Origin: PCC-10605 sp964409355
Lineage (GTDB): Bacteria; Cyanobacteriota; Cyanobacteriia; Cyanobacteriales; Cyanobacteriaceae
Length of the DNA stretch: 34,299 nt
Direction: 5' to 3'
Assembly (NCBI GenBank): GCA_964409355.1
Contig: CAYPDC010000031.1
Coordinates: forward strand, 1-34,299
The notes beneath the pieces were generated by a model, which was given only the letters and a program-made list of their open reading frames with translations, searched no databases and was not told where the DNA came from. The position numbers were made by a program, and so were the translations under genes. This document shows positions 33,230-34,299 of this stretch, one piece after another; within the stretch, counting starts at the first letter, position 1, and each line of letters begins with the position of its first letter.

Positions 33230-33277
33230 CATAAAATCAGTATTTCTGATTAACTGACAATTTGTAAACAACTAGCA

Positions 33278-33640
33278 TTAGTTAAGATTTTGATCCACAG
33301 TGGCAAGTATCAAATTATAATGTACTGCTGTAGCGGCAATAAAGCGATCTGCTGGATCTTGGTGTACTAAATCTAATTTTCGGCTTAAAATAGCTATTTC
33401 AATGGATAAAGGCGCTTCTATCACTTCTAGTTGTTGTAAACTGTCTTTAATCCATTTTTCTGGGGTTGGTTGTAGTATTACTCTTTGTTTTTCTCCTAAT
33501 AGTAACGCTTCCCAAATACTAACAGGACTTAGATATAGTTGATTTGTTTCATCTTCGATAATTTTGATCAGGTTATTGGAAAGACGAGAATCCCCCAAAA
33601 GATACCAAAGCCAAATATGCGTATCTAATAAAAGTTTCAT
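33278..33640 (-). CDS. VapC-type PIN-domain toxin, slightly truncated
   Basis: VapC toxins are PIN-domain RNases that cut specific tRNAs or rRNA. From the ATG at 33640 the product is 120 residues: MKLLLDTHIWLWYLLGD with D6, VSIWEALLLGEKQR with the conserved Glu, and HQDPADRFIAATAVHYNLIL followed by TVD, giving the PIN acidic residues. The start overlaps the stop of an antitoxin remnant by ATGA. The chain ends at TVDQNLN, about ten residues earlier than usual, so the last strand may be missing. The four-acid site looks whole, so activity is not excluded. The associated antitoxin (33637-33771) lacks its N-terminus. Confidence 0.8.
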   Translation of the reverse strand: MKLLLDTHIWLWYLLGDSRLSNNLIKIIEDETNQLYLSPVSIWEALLLGEKQRVILQPTPEKWIKDSLQQLEVIEAPLSIEIAILSRKLDLVHQDPADRFIAATAVHYNLILATVDQNLN

Positions 33641-33771
33641 GATAAAACATCCCAAGTAACGAGGTTAGATGTCGGTTCAACTATATCACCTAATATTTTT
33701 CCTCTATGTTTCATCACTCCAAAGGTTGCCCTTTTTTTCTCCGTAATAGGTTGAATAACTGCTAAGGGTTT
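33637..33771 (-). pseudogene. C-terminal remnant of a Phd/YefM-type antitoxin
   Basis: The frame reads KPLAVIQPITEKKRATFGVM and on through KHRGKILGDIVEPTSNLVTW to DVLS, with its stop overlapping the vapC start. This is the second half of a Phd/YefM-like antitoxin. Immediately before KPLAVI lies an in-frame TGA (33772-33774), and upstream of it is HsdS-derived sequence instead of the DNA-binding half. Only an internal ATG (before KHRGKILG) could start a 25-residue peptide. Confidence 0.6.
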
Positions 33772-33776
33772 TCACT

Positions 33777-33857
33777 CTATTTTACTTCCCTCACATCAAT
33801 TTTACCTGTTACTGCATTGGTAATTAAGGCACTGCGATACTACTTTTTCAAAAGTTC
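33777..33857 (-). pseudogene. C-terminal relic of a type I restriction specificity subunit (HsdS)
   Basis: The minus strand encodes ELLKK, a stop, then YRSALITNAVTGKIDVREVK and a stop at 33777. The Y-R-S-A-L-I-T-x-A-V-T-G-K-I-D-V-R ending is typical of HsdS C-termini. Nothing else of a type I system is visible here. It abuts the truncated antitoxin, so a deletion fused the two. Confidence 0.65.
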
Positions 33858-33921
33858 GTGCCCCGTAGCTGTGCCTTCGGTATCGCTCCTCTATATTCTC
33901 TCTCAATGGACGATCGTACTC

Positions 33922-34056
33922 TTACTCACTAAAGGATTTTAATAATTGTCTAGGTGTCAAAATGGCGATCGTACTATTTTCAGGATAATCCCTAGGATTA
34001 CGGGTAACTATAGCATCTAAATTATTATAAAGTGCAGTATCTATTTGAATTTTCAT
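33922..34056 (-). pseudogene. C-terminal relic of a second PIN-domain toxin
   Basis: A 44-residue frame reads MKIQIDTALYNNLDAIVTRN then PRDYPENSTIAILTPRQLLK to a stop at 33922. D-A-I-V-T-R-N-P-x-D-Y followed by a short loop and I-L-T-P-x-x-L-L is the usual end of a PIN protein. The first two thirds of the domain are missing. Its ATG overlaps the end of the small gene at 34053-34193. Confidence 0.6.
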
Positions 34057-34193
34057 AGGTTATATTTTTCTTTCAAGTAGTTTTCTTTAGCTTTTTCGAT
34101 GTCAAAATCAGAGGCAACAGGTTGAACTTGCCGCAGTAGTTTTTCAAAGGTTTTAGTATGATATTTGATATTATTTTGTCTTTGCTTGACCAT
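34053..34193 (-). CDS. Probable antitoxin of the second, truncated PIN toxin
   Basis: A 46-residue basic protein (MVKQRQNNIKYHTKTFEKLL, then RQVQPVASDFDIEKAKENYL and KEKYNL) with an AGGAGAAT ribosome-binding sequence before the ATG at 34193. Its stop overlaps the next ATG as ATGA, the usual antitoxin-toxin arrangement. The family is not recognised. With its toxin cut short, it may be an orphan. Confidence 0.45.
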   Translation of the reverse strand: MVKQRQNNIKYHTKTFEKLLRQVQPVASDFDIEKAKENYLKEKYNL

Positions 34194-34247
34194 AATCTAT
34201 TATTCTCCTGCTTGTTCAATGGCACAATCTATAAGATTTTGACTTAA

Positions 34248-34299
34248 TTGACACTCCCACCGACAAATCAAAGATTATGTCGGGGGATTCTTACCTCAC
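34248..34299 (-). mobile_element. Terminal hairpin of an IS200/IS605-type element leaving the window
   Basis: TTGACACTCCCACCGACA followed by an A/T-rich loop and TGTCGGGGGATTCTTACC is a hairpin (CCGACA 34260-34265, TGTCGG 34278-34283) of the form seen at the ends of cyanobacterial IS200/IS605 elements. Read on the minus strand it ends GTCGGTGGGAGTGTCAA, as right ends downstream of tnpB do. If so, tnpB lies beyond 34299 and this stretch would belong to its guide (omega) RNA scaffold. The element itself is not visible. Confidence 0.6.

Overview
The window is chromosomal DNA from a low-GC cyanobacterium. The evidence is the dense scatter of the HIP1 octamer GCGATCGC (at least 20 copies in 34 kb), the light-independent chlorophyll genes chlN and chlL, a CrtR-type beta-carotene hydroxylase, an LdpA-like clock-input protein, a phylloquinone-pathway thioesterase, a transaldolase carrying EF-hands, and the C-terminal half of a split-intein DnaE. 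Gene content and AT-richness fit a unicellular Cyanobacterium/Geminocystis-like lineage, but that genus guess is inference. No rRNA, tRNA or CRISPR array was seen.

Layout. 0.5-2.0 kb: rsmI, then a minus-strand RelE/ParE-like toxin-antitoxin pair. 2.2-5.5 kb: chlN and chlL on the minus strand, separated by a palindromic mobile repeat and a decayed tandem set of small DUF5331-like genes. 5.9-11.5 kb: Uma2-family gene, small ORF, cation diffusion facilitator, conserved unknown, crtR, and an ABC-class ATPase. 11.8-17.1 kb: a plasmid-type DNA-binding protein, an ADP-ribosylglycohydrolase with an apparent internal deletion, and an N-terminally shortened cobN with repeats inserted in frame. 17.1-23.7 kb: DEAH helicase, DHNA-CoA thioesterase, an RND-transporter relic, a conserved 66-residue protein, fructosamine kinase family protein, fused double-ABC ATPase, and DnaE-C with its C-intein. 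23.9-28.6 kb: sbcC, ldpA and a VOC-fold protein. 28.7-32.7 kb: tnpB relics around transaldolase and the YggS/PLP-homeostasis gene, then fumC. 32.7-34.3 kb: a gene graveyard with a VapC toxin whose antitoxin has lost its N-terminus, an HsdS tail, a second toxin-antitoxin remnant, and the end of an IS200/IS605-type element that leaves the window.

Most genes are ordinary housekeeping or photosynthesis genes in single-gene units, with little operon structure. What stands out is how much small palindromic repeats have shaped the genes. One lies inside cobN and is translated, one supplies the last codons and stop of the ABC ATPase, and one sits exactly where cobN lost its N-terminus. The one clearly exotic molecular system is the split DnaE intein, which is already known in cyanobacteria. 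I found no convincing wholly new system. The most promising leads are the repeat-remodelled cobN, the decayed DUF5331 array between chlN and chlL, and the orphaned VapC toxin.
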